Shown one piece after another: positions 44,297-53,667 of a DNA stretch of 64,000 bases. The position numbers were made by a program, and so were the translations under genes. How positions within the stretch are numbered: position 1 is the stretch's first letter; each line of letters starts with the position of its first letter. The DNA comes from Desulfosarcina sp. GTDB lineage: Bacteria; Desulfobacterota; Desulfobacteria; Desulfobacterales; Desulfosarcinaceae. Below the pieces are notes generated by a model. That model searched no databases. It saw only the letters and a program-made list of their open reading frames with translations, and was not told where the DNA came from. Location of the stretch: the NCBI GenBank assembly GCA_014237405.1, contig JABZFO010000154.1, forward strand, positions 1 through 64,000, read 5' to 3'.

Positions 44297-45979
44297 ATGA
44301 AAAGATCCCCCCGGCGTGACCCGCCGAAACCTTCCCTGAGCGAACCGTTTCAGGACGGTGATGCGATGTTCCGTGCCCTTTTTGATCATGCGGGCACCGG
44401 ACTGGCCATCACTTTTCCCGATGGTCGTTTCATCGTGGTTAACCCGGCCTTGTGCACCATGCTTGGCTATTCGGAAAAAGTACTTCTGGACCTTCGTCTG
44501 GAAAGCATCATAGCGCCGAATCAGTGGGACCGGTTGTGGGAATTGTTTCAGGCCATTCTGGCCGGCAAACGAAGCCATGCCCAGCTGACCCTCGAATGCC
44601 GGCACCAGAGCGGAAAAGCAGTCCGGGGACTGTTGAATCTCTCCATGGTCCCTGACAAAGCTGGCGATGCCCGCTATCTCATTGTCCAGATCCAGGACGT
44701 CAGCAGTCTGATCCGCACAGAAACCGAATTGGAGGAGAGCCGGCAACGGTACCGCGCCTTGTCCGATGCCACCTTCGAGGCGGTGTTTATTTCCAAAAAA
44801 GGGATCTGCATCGACGCCAACCGCACCGCATCCACCATGTTTGAGACTCCCCGCGAAGAGCTGATCGGCATCTTCGGCACCGACGTCATTGCACCGGAAT
44901 ACAAGTCAAGGGTCAAGGACAATATACTTTCCGGCTACGAAGATCCGTACCATGTCGTGGCCGTAAAAAAGGACGGCACCCGGTTTCATGTGATGATCCA
45001 TGGAAAGATGATCCGGATCGGCGGTAGCGAGGTCCGGGTGACGGTGCTGCGTGACATCGACGCTCAGGTAACGGCCGAAGGGGCGCTTAGAGAAAGCGAA
45101 CGCCACCTGCGTTCGCTCATGGAAAGCGCCTCCAATTTCGTACTGTTCCGTCTGCGCTACAACCCGGACAATCCTTGCCAGCCCAAGCGGATTTTGATCA
45201 GTCCTTCCATTGCGGAAATTGTCGACCGGACTCAGGTGATCGATTTCCAATCCTGGCTCAAGGTGATTCATCCGGATGACAGGGAAGTCCTGCTGGCCGC
45301 CGGGCAGAAGATGCTTGACACCTATCGATTGGATGAAACCATCCGCATCCTCGATCCCGCCGGAAACGGCTGGCGATGGCTGCACATCATTTCCGTTGCC
45401 GTATCCGACGAAACCGACAATAGCTTGTTTTTCAACGGCATAATACTGGACATTACCCGGGAGATGGAAGCCACTGCGGCGCTGAAAGCCAGGGAAAATG
45501 AGCTGAAGGAAAGAACCGAGAGCCTGTCCGAGGTCAACACGGCCCTGGAGGTGCTGCTGCGAAAGCGTGAAGCGGATCGCATGGAAGTGGAAGAGAAGAT
45601 GCTGTCCAACGCCAAGAGCCTGATTCTGCCCTACCTGGAAAAGCTCAATGCCAGCCGGATGGATGCGCGCCAGCGGGTCTATCTCAACCTCGTAGAGTCC
45701 AATCTCAACGAAATCATCTCACCCCTGTCCCGGCGCATGTCCCGGCACTACCTGAACTTTACCCCCCTGGAAATCCAGGTGGCCAACCTGGTCAAACAGG
45801 GAAAGGCCACCAAGGACATCGCCCTGATACTGGGGCTGTCCACCCGAACCATCGAGGCGGTCCGCTATACCATTCGAAGGAAACTGGGCATCAAGAAAAA
45901 GCGGTCCAACCTCAGGTCATACCTGCTCTCCATTGATGGTGCCGACACCATTCCCGGCGGCAGCGGCTGGATTCGTTAG
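44297..45979 (+). CDS. PAS-domain LuxR-type transcriptional regulator
   Basis: The product has 560 residues, starting at ATG 44297 behind CGGAGGGAA rather than at the upstream in-frame ATG. Three PAS-like regions (about 20-140, 150-275 and 280-400; FDHAGTGLAITFPDGRFIVV, DATFEAVFISKKGICIDANR) are followed by a coiled coil (about 400-460). A C-terminal LuxR HTH follows: TPLEIQVANLVKQGKATKDI and LGLSTRTIEAVRYTIRRKLG. It is a soluble one-component sensor of redox or ligand. Targets are not visible. Confidence 0.9.
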   Translation: MKRSPRRDPPKPSLSEPFQDGDAMFRALFDHAGTGLAITFPDGRFIVVNPALCTMLGYSEKVLLDLRLESIIAPNQWDRLWELFQAILAGKRSHAQLTLECRHQSGKAVRGLLNLSMVPDKAGDARYLIVQIQDVSSLIRTETELEESRQRYRALSDATFEAVFISKKGICIDANRTASTMFETPREELIGIFGTDVIAPEYKSRVKDNILSGYEDPYHVVAVKKDGTRFHVMIHGKMIRIGGSEVRVTVLRDIDAQVTAEGALRESERHLRSLMESASNFVLFRLRYNPDNPCQPKRILISPSIAEIVDRTQVIDFQSWLKVIHPDDREVLLAAGQKMLDTYRLDETIRILDPAGNGWRWLHIISVAVSDETDNSLFFNGIILDITREMEATAALKARENELKERTESLSEVNTALEVLLRKREADRMEVEEKMLSNAKSLILPYLEKLNASRMDARQRVYLNLVESNLNEIISPLSRRMSRHYLNFTPLEIQVANLVKQGKATKDIALILGLSTRTIEAVRYTIRRKLGIKKKRSNLRSYLLSIDGADTIPGGSGWIR

Positions 45980-46042
45980 CCGGCAATGCCGTGCTGAACA
46001 GCGACACGACGGACTCAATGGTAAATCACCCCATTTTTTCAA

Positions 46043-46082
46043 CCTGTGCGGTTAGCCATTAGCTAAAAGCTAACCACACAGG
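46043..46082. terminator. 14-bp inverted repeat between convergent genes
   Basis: CCTGTGCGGTTAGC and its near complement GCTAACCACACAGG are separated by 12 bases between the stops at 45979 (+) and 46093 (-). Its place suggests a bidirectional terminator, although the U tracts are weak. Confidence 0.5.
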
Positions 46083-46092
46083 CCGCATTTTC

Positions 46093-47682
46093 TCAAGCTG
46101 CCAGCTCGCGGGTTCTGAGAAAAGTGATCGTCGGCCACTCTTCCATGGCATTTTCAAGGCGCCACAAGCTGGAGGCCAGGTAGGCCAGCTTTCCCTGGGA
46201 ATCATGGGCCAGGCTGGCGACCTTTTCCTTTTCGAAGGCGACCAGCTGCTTTTTATCGTTGCTGGTCACCCACCGGGCGGCGGCAAAGGTTACCGGTTCA
46301 TAGTCGGCATCGACCGCATACTCTGCTTTAAGCCGTGCCATGGTCACGTCGAACTGAAGAACGCCGACGGCGCCCAGGATATAGCTGTTCCCCGACAACG
46401 GGCGGAAGAATTGGACCGTCCCTTCCTCGGCCAACTGGGTAAGCCCTTTGAGCAGCTGTTTGGCTTTGAGGGGGTTCTTCAGGCGGACCCGGCGGAAGTG
46501 GTCCGGCGCGAAATTGGGAATCCCGGTAAAACTGAGACGTTCCCTCTCGCAAAAGGTGTCCCCGATGCTGATAGTACCGTGGTTGTGGATGCCGATGATG
46601 TCACCCGGGTAGGCTTCCTCTACATGGGTGCGGTCCTGTGCCATGAAGATGGTGGCATTGGACAAGGTGACCTGCTTGCCCAGACGGGGCTGGAACACCT
46701 TCATGCCACGGGTAAACTTACCCGAGCAGATGCGCACAAAGGCGATGCGGTCCCGATGGGCCGGGTCCATATTGGCCTGAATTTTAAAGGCGAAGCCGGA
46801 AAAGGCATCCTCTTCGGGCAAGACCAGGCGGGTGGTGGTGGGCCGGGCCCCGGGCGACGGCGCCATTTTTACGAAGGCGTCCAACAGTTCCCGCACGCCG
46901 AAGTTGTTGATGGCACTGCCGAAGAATACCGGTGTCTGGCTGCCCTTGAGGTACTGGTCGACCTCGAAGGGGTTGGCGGCACCCTCAAGTAGTTCCACAT
47001 CGTCGCGCAACTCCTTGGCCTGGCTGCCCAGCATTTCGTCCAGTCGGGAATCGGCCAGATCGGTGATCAGGCTTCCTTCCTGGTGGCGGGTCTGCCCGCC
47101 GGGGCTGAACAGGTGGAGCTGCCGATGATACAGATTGTAGACCCCGCGAAAGCGCTTTCCCATGCCGATGGGCCAGGAGAGGGGCGCGCATTCGATTTGG
47201 AGTTTTTCTTCGATGTCCGAAAGAATGTCCAGGGGAGGCAATCCGTCGCGGTCAAGCTTGTTGATAAAGGTCATGATGGGGGTGTTGCGCATACGGCACA
47301 CCTCCATGAGCTTTTCGGTCTGGGGCTCCACGCCCTTGGCGCTGTCGATCACCATGAGGGCGCTGTCCACGGCGGTGAGCACCCGGTACGTATCCTCGGA
47401 AAAATCCTGGTGGCCAGGTGTGTCCAACAGGTTTACTTCAAAGCCGTTGTAATTGAATTTCATGACCGAGGTGGTCACTGAAATGCCGCGCTCCTTTTCG
47501 ATTGTCATCCAGTCGCTGGTGGCATAGCGTCCGGCCCGTTTGGCCTTCACGGCTCCGGCCATCTGGATAGCGCCACCGAACATGAGCAGCTTTTCCGTCA
47601 GTGTGGTCTTGCCGGCATCCGGGTGGCTGATGATGCCGAACGTTCTCCGTTTTCTGAGCTCCTCTAAAAAATGCCGATCCAT
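46093..47682 (-). CDS. prfC: Peptide chain release factor 3
   Basis: This 529-residue GTPase recycles RF1 and RF2 from the ribosome after termination. It shows G1 [17 protein letters not shown]2 [10 protein letters not shown]3 [16 protein letters not shown]4 FINKLDRDG, and the later domains with FQARLGK-like [20 protein letters not shown]. The length is standard. It is separated from the upstream HD-GYP gene by a terminator. Confidence 0.97.
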   Translation of the reverse strand: MDRHFLEELRKRRTFGIISHPDAGKTTLTEKLLMFGGAIQMAGAVKAKRAGRYATSDWMTIEKERGISVTTSVMKFNYNGFEVNLLDTPGHQDFSEDTYRVLTAVDSALMVIDSAKGVEPQTEKLMEVCRMRNTPIMTFINKLDRDGLPPLDILSDIEEKLQIECAPLSWPIGMGKRFRGVYNLYHRQLHLFSPGGQTRHQEGSLITDLADSRLDEMLGSQAKELRDDVELLEGAANPFEVDQYLKGSQTPVFFGSAINNFGVRELLDAFVKMAPSPGARPTTTRLVLPEEDAFSGFAFKIQANMDPAHRDRIAFVRICSGKFTRGMKVFQPRLGKQVTLSNATIFMAQDRTHVEEAYPGDIIGIHNHGTISIGDTFCERERLSFTGIPNFAPDHFRRVRLKNPLKAKQLLKGLTQLAEEGTVQFFRPLSGNSYILGAVGVLQFDVTMARLKAEYAVDADYEPVTFAAARWVTSNDKKQLVAFEKEKVASLAHDSQGKLAYLASSLWRLENAMEEWPTITFLRTRELAA

Positions 47683-47708
47683 ATGCGTTTCGTCTTTTTT
47701 CGTTCAAC

Positions 47709-47736
47709 CAAAAAAAACAGGCCGAATCCGGCCCGT
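47709..47736 (-). terminator. Rho-independent terminator of the HD-GYP gene
   Basis: Read on minus, the stem GGCCG/CGGCC has a 4-nt loop and is followed by TGTTTTTTTT. It lies 40 bases beyond the stop at 47779. Confidence 0.8.
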
Positions 47737-47778
47737 TACCGTAGTACCCAAACATGGTGATGGTTTTGGTGTTGTGGG

Positions 47779-48453
47779 TTACATGGCGCTGCATCCGGCG
47801 GCCGATAGAACCAGTTCATCCGCGAGCAGCAGATCGGGGCCGGTGTCTTGAATGATTCCGTTCTCCTCGATCTCTTCGATAAAGGTCTCCACATACTCTT
47901 CACAGAAATAGCGGCGGCATCCTTCACGAAGGATTTCATAGGCCGACGCAACCGATTGTCCCTTCTGATAGGGACGGTCCGTGGTAACCGCATCGAAGCA
48001 GTCGGCAATACTGACAATCTTGGCGCCCGGCGGTATTTCTTTATCCTTCAACCCGAAGGGATACCCGTTGCCGTCCTCCCTTTCGTGGTGAAACAGCACG
48101 AAATCGACGACCGGTTCCAGAAAGTCGATATTCTTGAGCAGGGCAGCACCGATCAGTGGGTGGCAGCGCACTTCCTGCTGAAGATCACTGGACAGGCAGG
48201 TCTCTCGATTGGTAAAAATACAATCACTCAGGGCCAGCTTACCCACATCGTGAAACAACCCCCCAATACCCACGTTCCGGATATCTTCCGGGGAAAACCC
48301 CAACCGCCGGGCAAGGCGCATGGCATAAAGGGCCACCCGGTGGCCGTGAGCCTGGGTATACCGGTCCTTTTCCCCAAGGGCCAGGGATATTTCATTCAAC
48401 GCCTGCAGGTGTTGTATACAAAGCCGTTTTCGGCTCGTTAAATCTTGTCGCAT
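47779..48453 (-). CDS. HD-GYP domain protein, probable c-di-GMP phosphodiesterase
   Basis: The product has about 224 residues without a sensory domain. HD-GYP features are GHRVALYAMRLARRLGFSPE, FHDVGKLAL, HPLIGAALL, HHEREDGNGYPFGLKDKEIP and IADCFDAVTTDRPYQKG. It should hydrolyse c-di-GMP. It starts at ATG 48453 (14 bases after GGAGG); the ATG at 48468 lies directly on the GGAGG and is less likely. It is transcribed alone. Confidence 0.88.
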   Translation of the reverse strand: MRQDLTSRKRLCIQHLQALNEISLALGEKDRYTQAHGHRVALYAMRLARRLGFSPEDIRNVGIGGLFHDVGKLALSDCIFTNRETCLSSDLQQEVRCHPLIGAALLKNIDFLEPVVDFVLFHHEREDGNGYPFGLKDKEIPPGAKIVSIADCFDAVTTDRPYQKGQSVASAYEILREGCRRYFCEEYVETFIEEIEENGIIQDTGPDLLLADELVLSAAGCSAM

Positions 48454-48468
48454 GGATGTGACAGGCAT

Positions 48469-48862
48469 CCTCCGTGTTTGCCAGCGTATGTACCGATAAA
48501 ACGCAAATTACTATAATGCAGGGCAGAAAAAGTGTCAAACGGAAACGGACCGTTAAACCCGTAAGCGTTCACAGGTTCAGCGTTCACCGTTCTGGGTTGG
48601 CTTTCATTCGTTGACCTTGCTCGTAGGCTATCAAGTTACTGATGAAACCGCGAATCGCAGCGCGAGTATTTCCGGCATGTAACCGTTCACCGGATCATCG
48701 TTTGCCGTTAATGGTCACTTTAGCTGAGGTTTCGGCGAACCTTTGAACCCTGAACCTTTGAACCCGTGAACGGCTACTTAAACCCGGCTGTGGCCGGTGC
48801 CGGCCGTGTCGTGCCACGGCCGGGTGGATTAGGGCGGCAAAAGGCAGCCATCGGCATGCGTT
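48469..48862. other. Intergenic with dispersed repeats
   Basis: There is no gene here. At 48744-48772 the 29-base string TGAACCCTGAACCTTTGAAC plus CCGTGAACG is identical to 57491-57519. Around 48557-48590 a related sequence appears in the opposite orientation. The rest has G+C-rich short palindromes near 48790-48830 (GGCCGGTGCCGGCC and CACGGCCGGGTGG). Confidence 0.6.
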
Positions 48863-49480
48863 TTACCCAGTGCTGTTATCCGACTTCCTCTTCAGGCGGT
48901 TAAAAACCGCCAGCGTTTGCCTTCGGCTATCGGCCAAGGTGCCGCTGTTGTCGATGACGATAGTGGCCCGTTTGCGTTTCTCCTCGATGGACATCTGGGA
49001 CCGGATCCGGGCCATGGCGGCCCTCTCGCCGATGCCATCCCGTTTCATGAGTCGTTCCAACTGAAGGGCTTCAGGCACATAAACAACGATCACCTCCGCC
49101 AGATCTCTTTCCATCCCCGCCTCCAGAAGCAGCGGGACGTCCATGATCACCACTGCGTTGGGCGCCTGGGCGGCGATATGACCGATCATTTGCGCTGACC
49201 GTTCAAAGACCCGTGGGTGGACGATGGTATCGAGGCGTGCTTTTTTCTCCGGATCATTGAAAATGATGTCACCCAACCGCAAGCGGTCGATTTCACCGTC
49301 GGGCAGTAGAATTGTATTGCCAAAAAAGGAGAGGATTTCATCGTAGGCAGGGGTTCCCTGTTTGACCACCTCCCTGGCGATTTTGTCGGCGTCGATGATC
49401 CGGGCACCGGCATCGGAAAGAAATCTGGATACCGTTGATTTGCCGCTGGCAATGCCTCCGGTGAGACCGGCAATGATCAC
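48863..49480 (-). CDS. coaE: Dephospho-CoA kinase
   Basis: This 205-residue enzyme phosphorylates the ribose of dephospho-CoA, the last step of CoA synthesis. It begins MIIAGLTGGIASGKSTVSRF, with Walker A GGIASGKST. It also shows VIMDVPLLLEAG, ERLMKRDGIGERAAMARIRS and a TIVIDNSGTL segment. The start is at 49480. It follows the universal stress gene on the same strand. Confidence 0.96.
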   Translation of the reverse strand: MIIAGLTGGIASGKSTVSRFLSDAGARIIDADKIAREVVKQGTPAYDEILSFFGNTILLPDGEIDRLRLGDIIFNDPEKKARLDTIVHPRVFERSAQMIGHIAAQAPNAVVIMDVPLLLEAGMERDLAEVIVVYVPEALQLERLMKRDGIGERAAMARIRSQMSIEEKRKRATIVIDNSGTLADSRRQTLAVFNRLKRKSDNSTG

Positions 49481-49560
49481 GTTGTGCCCCTTTCAATTGC
49501 TCATAGCGCAGTATACGGTGCCGATGGATGGAACGGTCGTCTATCCCTCCTCGCAGATGA

Positions 49561-49953
49561 CTATTTAACGGTGACGACGGGGCAGGGGGCTTTAATGATG
49601 ACATATTGGGCGTTGGATCCGAAAAGCAGTTTGCCCACCTTGGAACGGCGTTTGATGCCGATGATGATTTCATCAATCGCCTTTTCCTTGGCATATTCGA
49701 CAATATCCTCTCCCGGTGCCATGCCGCGCACCAGCAGTTTGGTTTCACACTGGATGCCGTCATCGTCGAACATCTTTTTGGCAAATTCCAGATCTTCGGT
49801 GGCATTTTTCACTTCCACGGCGTGGGTGACATTTCCGCCGGTCAGCGATGAAACGATGATCACGTTCGCATCGAACGCAGCGGCGTGTTTTTTTGACAGG
49901 GCCAGGGCATCCTTGGCCGAATTGGACCCGTCATAACCGACCAGGATTTTCAT
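49561..49953 (-). CDS. Universal stress protein (UspA family)
   Basis: This 130-residue Rossmann-like protein begins MKILVGYDGSNSAKDALALS. The C-terminal nucleotide-binding pattern GIKRRSKVGKLLFGSNAQYV and APCPVVTVK fits an ATP-binding Usp (GxxG-x9-GS). It is probably dimeric and has a stress-related regulatory role. It lies between coaE and the CheX-FliN gene, all on minus. There is a good RBS (GGAGAG). Confidence 0.93.
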   Translation of the reverse strand: MKILVGYDGSNSAKDALALSKKHAAAFDANVIIVSSLTGGNVTHAVEVKNATEDLEFAKKMFDDDGIQCETKLLVRGMAPGEDIVEYAKEKAIDEIIIGIKRRSKVGKLLFGSNAQYVIIKAPCPVVTVK

Positions 49954-50017
49954 TCATCTCTCCTTTTCTGTTGCGATGGCATGATGCAGCACGGGGCCGC
50001 TCTGCCCCCGCAGTGGT

Positions 50018-51397
50018 TCAGCGAATGCTCTTCATCCGCTCCTTTCGACTGACAATCTCGCTGATACGAATGCCATATTTCTCTTTTTCGACCACCACAA
50101 AACCCTTGGCGATCAGTGTCTGGTTGATCAGAATATCAACCGGCTCTCCTTCCATCTGCTCCAGTTCGACCACCGAACCCGGCCTCAGATTGAGTACATC
50201 ATTGATTCGTTTTCTGGAGCGTCCCAGTTCAACGGTGACCTGCAGCGGGATGTCCATGACGAGACCGAGGTTTTTGAACTGATCCACTTCACCGCCGGCT
50301 TCCGGCGTTTTCACCCTTTCAACGGATTCCTGCGCAACCGCCTCCGCCGCCTCAGTTTCCGGTTTTTCTGCTTCCGCTTCCACCGCGGCGTACTTGTCCG
50401 TTTTAACGCCGGCTTCAACAATGATGATGCTGTCCTTATGAGAAAAAAGGAAGCGTATGGGCTTGATGACGTTGGTGGGGCTGACGTTGAAGTCTCGGCC
50501 ATTGGTGATGGAAGGGGTAGACAGCACGCATGAAAGCCCTGCATCTACAAAGTTGGACTTGAGATTGCCGCCGATGATGTTGCTCACCTCGCGGATGACA
50601 TCGTAGACTTCTTCCTCGCTTTCGATCTCCTCCACCTCCATGCCCAGCATGGCCGCGGTCATCTTCCTGCCAAAATCGTCATTGACCTGGATGTTGAAAA
50701 GACCGTCTACTTCGCCGGAAAAGGTGACCGACCCCACGGTTCGCATCTCTTCGGTGAAGGAATCCGGGACCTCCTTAATGGCCTCCACTTCCATTTCCAG
50801 CATGGTGTAGAAAACGTCGATGACGGAGTTGACAATAGCCGTTTTGATGTCAACGCCGGCGATCCGCTCCATGACGACCTCGCTGGACAGATCGCTCATG
50901 ATATCTTCTTTGGCGCCGATATCTTCCTTGGCGCATAATTCTACCAGTACATAATCATCCTGGTGCCGGAACGTGAATTTTACCGGTGTGGCGATATCTA
51001 CCGGATCGATCTTGAAATCACTTCCCGATGTGATGGATGGCGTTGAGATGACGCAGGTGAGTCCGGCGTCGAGAAATTCCGTTTTCAGGTTTCCGGCCAC
51101 GATGTTGGCCAACTCGCCGATGACATCCTTGATCTCCTCGATGCTTTTGATTTCATCGGCCTCGCTGCCCAGCATGGCGGCAGTGACCGTTCGGGCGAAC
51201 GCCTCGGAGAGATTGAAACTCATCACGCCCACCACTTCGCCGCCGAAGTGGATAGCCCCCACCATCCGGCTGTCGTCGAGGCCGGTGGCCACGTTGTCGT
51301 CGACGGTTTCCAAGGCCATGGACATCATGGCATCGAAGGTCTCGATGAGGGTGGATTCAATTGTTTTGCGAATGGCGTCGTTGGTGATTTTTTCCAT
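50018..51397 (-). CDS. Tandem CheX domains fused to a FliN/SpoA domain
   Basis: The product has 459 residues. Two CheC/CheX-type phosphatase domains (about 1-165 and 175-330) each keep the catalytic ExxN: EIKDVIGELANIVAGNLK and VYDVIREVSNIIGGNL. A linker of about 335-370 is rich in Ala and Glu. A C-terminal FliN/SpoA domain (about 375-450) follows: GLVMDIPLQVTVELGRSRKR, then LRPGSVVELEQMEGEPVDIL. CheX removes phosphate from CheY-P, and FliN lies in the flagellar switch. The fusion may bring CheY dephosphorylation to a switch-like complex. No flagellar genes lie nearby. Confidence 0.9.
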   Translation of the reverse strand: MEKITNDAIRKTIESTLIETFDAMMSMALETVDDNVATGLDDSRMVGAIHFGGEVVGVMSFNLSEAFARTVTAAMLGSEADEIKSIEEIKDVIGELANIVAGNLKTEFLDAGLTCVISTPSITSGSDFKIDPVDIATPVKFTFRHQDDYVLVELCAKEDIGAKEDIMSDLSSEVVMERIAGVDIKTAIVNSVIDVFYTMLEMEVEAIKEVPDSFTEEMRTVGSVTFSGEVDGLFNIQVNDDFGRKMTAAMLGMEVEEIESEEEVYDVIREVSNIIGGNLKSNFVDAGLSCVLSTPSITNGRDFNVSPTNVIKPIRFLFSHKDSIIIVEAGVKTDKYAAVEAEAEKPETEAAEAVAQESVERVKTPEAGGEVDQFKNLGLVMDIPLQVTVELGRSRKRINDVLNLRPGSVVELEQMEGEPVDILINQTLIAKGFVVVEKEKYGIRISEIVSRKERMKSIR

Positions 51398-51474
51398 CGG
51401 ATCCCCGTGGGTTCGGCGATTGTCTACTGTTCTTATCTTAAGGACATTTTCCTATTTTTGTCAATGATTTACAA

Positions 51475-51504
51475 CAAAAAAGGCCCGGGCAGAATGCCCG
51501 GGCC
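51475..51504 (-). terminator. Rho-independent terminator of fhs
   Basis: GGCCCGGGCA, a 3-nt loop and TGCCCGGGCC are followed on minus by TTTTTT. It lies 28 bases beyond the fhs stop at 51533. It is one of the clearest terminators in the window. Confidence 0.93.
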
Positions 51505-51532
51505 GAGAGTTGATTGCACGTTGAGCGTCGAC

Positions 51533-53296
51533 TTAGAACAGGCCGCTTACCTTGCCGGTTGCGGTGTCCACGTCGATGCGGCGGAAGGCCGGGTTGGAGC
51601 CCGTTCCGGGCATCAGGCTGATGGCCCCGGCGCAGGGGCAGAGGAACTTGGCACCGGAGTAGATCAGCACGTCGCGGATCGGCAGGGTCCAGCCCTTGGG
51701 CACGCCCTTGACCGTCGGGTCGTGGGACAGGCTCAGGTGGGACTTGACCATCATGGTGGCGAAATCGTCGTACTTGGGATCGTTTTCCAGCATCTTGGCC
51801 TTGGCCTCGGCTTCGGGAGTCCAGGACACGCCGTCGGCGCCGTAGACTTCCTTGGCGATGGTGGCGACACGGTCGCGCAGCTTCATCTCCAGCGGGTAGA
51901 GGAATTTAAAGTCGTTCTCCTCGTTACAGGCATCGATGACGGCATCGGCAAATTCCAGGGCGCCTTCGCCGCCCTTTTCCCAGTGCTTGGACTCGGCGCA
52001 GCGGGCCCCGGCCGCTTCGGCAGCCTTGCGGACGATGGCGCACTCGGCGTCGGTGTCGGTGTAAAAGCGGTTGATGCAGACCACCGGGTTGATACCGGCC
52101 TTGCGGATGACGCCAATCATATGGACCATGTTCTCGCAGCCATTTTCCACCAGCTCCAGGTTCTCCTTGGTGTAGACTTCGTCCATGGCGATGCCCGGGA
52201 CCACCTTTGGACCGCCGCCGTGCATTTTCAGGGCGCGGATAGTGGAGGTGAGCACCGATACGTTGGGTTTCAGACCGCTGAAGCGGGACTTGACGTTCCA
52301 GAATTTTTCAAAGCCGATGTCGGCCGCAAACCCGGATTCGGTGACGTGGTAGTCAAACAATTTCAGGCCCACGCGATCGGCGATGATGGAGGACTGACCC
52401 ACGGCGATGTTGGCGAACGGGCCGGCGTGCACCATGCAGGGGTTGTACTCGGCGGTGCACATCAGGGTCGGGTTGATGGTGTTGCGCATGAAAGCGGTCA
52501 TGGCGTTGCCCACTTCCAGGTCGCCGGTGGTGACCGGCTTGCCGCTCTTGTCGAAGGCCACGGTGATGTTGTTGAGGCGTTCTTTCAAGTCGGCCAGGTC
52601 CCGGATAACCGCCAGGATCGCCATGCACTCGGAGCCAACGGCGATGCCGAACTTGCTCTGCATGGTGAAGCCGTCCATGCGGCCGCCGAGGCCGATGATG
52701 ATGTTCCTCATCGCCTGGGCGCAGAAGTCGATGATCCAGCCCATTTCCACGCGGGTGGGGTCGATGTCCAGGCGGCGCATGCCGGTGAGGCGGGCCAGCT
52801 GCTCATCGTTATAGTTGCGCTCGTGCTGCATCCGGGCGGTCAAGGCCACCATGGCCAGGTTGTGGGCGTTCATGATGTCGTTGATGTCGCCGGTGAGACC
52901 CAGGGAGAACTCGGTCATGGGAATCAGCAGGGAGTTGCCGCCGCCGGCCGCCGTGCCCTTGACGTTCATGGTGGGGCCACCGGAGGGCTGACGCAGGGCG
53001 CCGCCCACGTTGACGCCGCGCAACCCCAGACCTTCCATCAGGCCGCAGGAGGTGGTGCTTTTGCCTTCACCCAGCGGAGTCGGGGTGATGGCGGTGACTT
53101 CAATGTACTTGCCGTCGGGTTTGTCTTTCAGTCGGTCGATCACTTTGAGGAAGTCGATTTTGGCCAGACGCCCCATGGGAAGCATTTCCTCTTTCCGGAG
53201 CCCCAGCTTCTCCTGCCACTGTTCCGGCGTCGGCATGTTTGCTTCAGCTGCTTCAGAAATCTGCCAGTCCGCCATATTAACCGCATCGTAAGCCAT
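51533..53296 (-). CDS. fhs: Formate-tetrahydrofolate ligase
   Basis: The 587-residue enzyme makes 10-formyl-THF from formate, ATP and THF, a step of the methyl branch of the Wood-Ljungdahl pathway. Features are [20 protein letters not shown] (the nucleotide loop), [34 protein letters not shown], and a C-terminal [20 protein letters not shown]. The gene has its own promoter and strong terminator. Sulfate reducers use this route for complete acetate oxidation or for autotrophy. Confidence 0.97.
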   Translation of the reverse strand: MAYDAVNMADWQISEAAEANMPTPEQWQEKLGLRKEEMLPMGRLAKIDFLKVIDRLKDKPDGKYIEVTAITPTPLGEGKSTTSCGLMEGLGLRGVNVGGALRQPSGGPTMNVKGTAAGGGNSLLIPMTEFSLGLTGDINDIMNAHNLAMVALTARMQHERNYNDEQLARLTGMRRLDIDPTRVEMGWIIDFCAQAMRNIIIGLGGRMDGFTMQSKFGIAVGSECMAILAVIRDLADLKERLNNITVAFDKSGKPVTTGDLEVGNAMTAFMRNTINPTLMCTAEYNPCMVHAGPFANIAVGQSSIIADRVGLKLFDYHVTESGFAADIGFEKFWNVKSRFSGLKPNVSVLTSTIRALKMHGGGPKVVPGIAMDEVYTKENLELVENGCENMVHMIGVIRKAGINPVVCINRFYTDTDAECAIVRKAAEAAGARCAESKHWEKGGEGALEFADAVIDACNEENDFKFLYPLEMKLRDRVATIAKEVYGADGVSWTPEAEAKAKMLENDPKYDDFATMMVKSHLSLSHDPTVKGVPKGWTLPIRDVLIYSGAKFLCPCAGAISLMPGTGSNPAFRRIDVDTATGKVSGLF

Positions 53297-53667
53297 CTAT
53301 CCAATCCTCCTTTAAGTTAATGATTAACGATGGTGAGCCCTGATTACCCATCATCAGGTGCCGCTGCATTGTTGGATCAATGAAAAATCACAACTGGATT
53401 GATATGAGATTAGAATGATCAAAAATTTTCCGGGACCAGAAAAACGCGCTCAATTTAACATGCCGAACCGATTTTGGCAAGACTTATATGGCCGCTGAAA
53501 ACCGCATTGGAAAGGATGATAAAATGTTGAAAAATATCAAGAATGAGTGATGTCGAAACAGGTCCGAAAACCGCCGACCCGCCATGCCATGATCCTGCTT
53601 TAGTATCTTAATCCTGAAATTCGTGTTTTTTATGTCAGAAAACAAAAGATAAATAGCAAATAAAACT
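53297..53667. other. fhs leader and ABC-gene terminator region
   Basis: This 371-base gap holds the fhs promoter at 53452-53480 and a leader of about 150 bases. I see no riboswitch or other gene. No clear terminator of the ABC operon was found left of 53668. Confidence 0.45.
53452..53480 (-). promoter_or_regulatory. Probable sigma-70 promoter of fhs
   Basis: On minus, TTGCCA (53480-53475), a 17-bp spacer and TAAATT (53457-53452). It would start transcription about 150 bases before the fhs ATG at 53296. Confidence 0.6.

Noticed and set aside
51248-53320. 690-codon open frame on + opposite fhs and its neighbour
   Set aside because: Gly/His-rich composition, no family similarity, and fully antisense to fhs; a by-product of G+C-rich codon usage.
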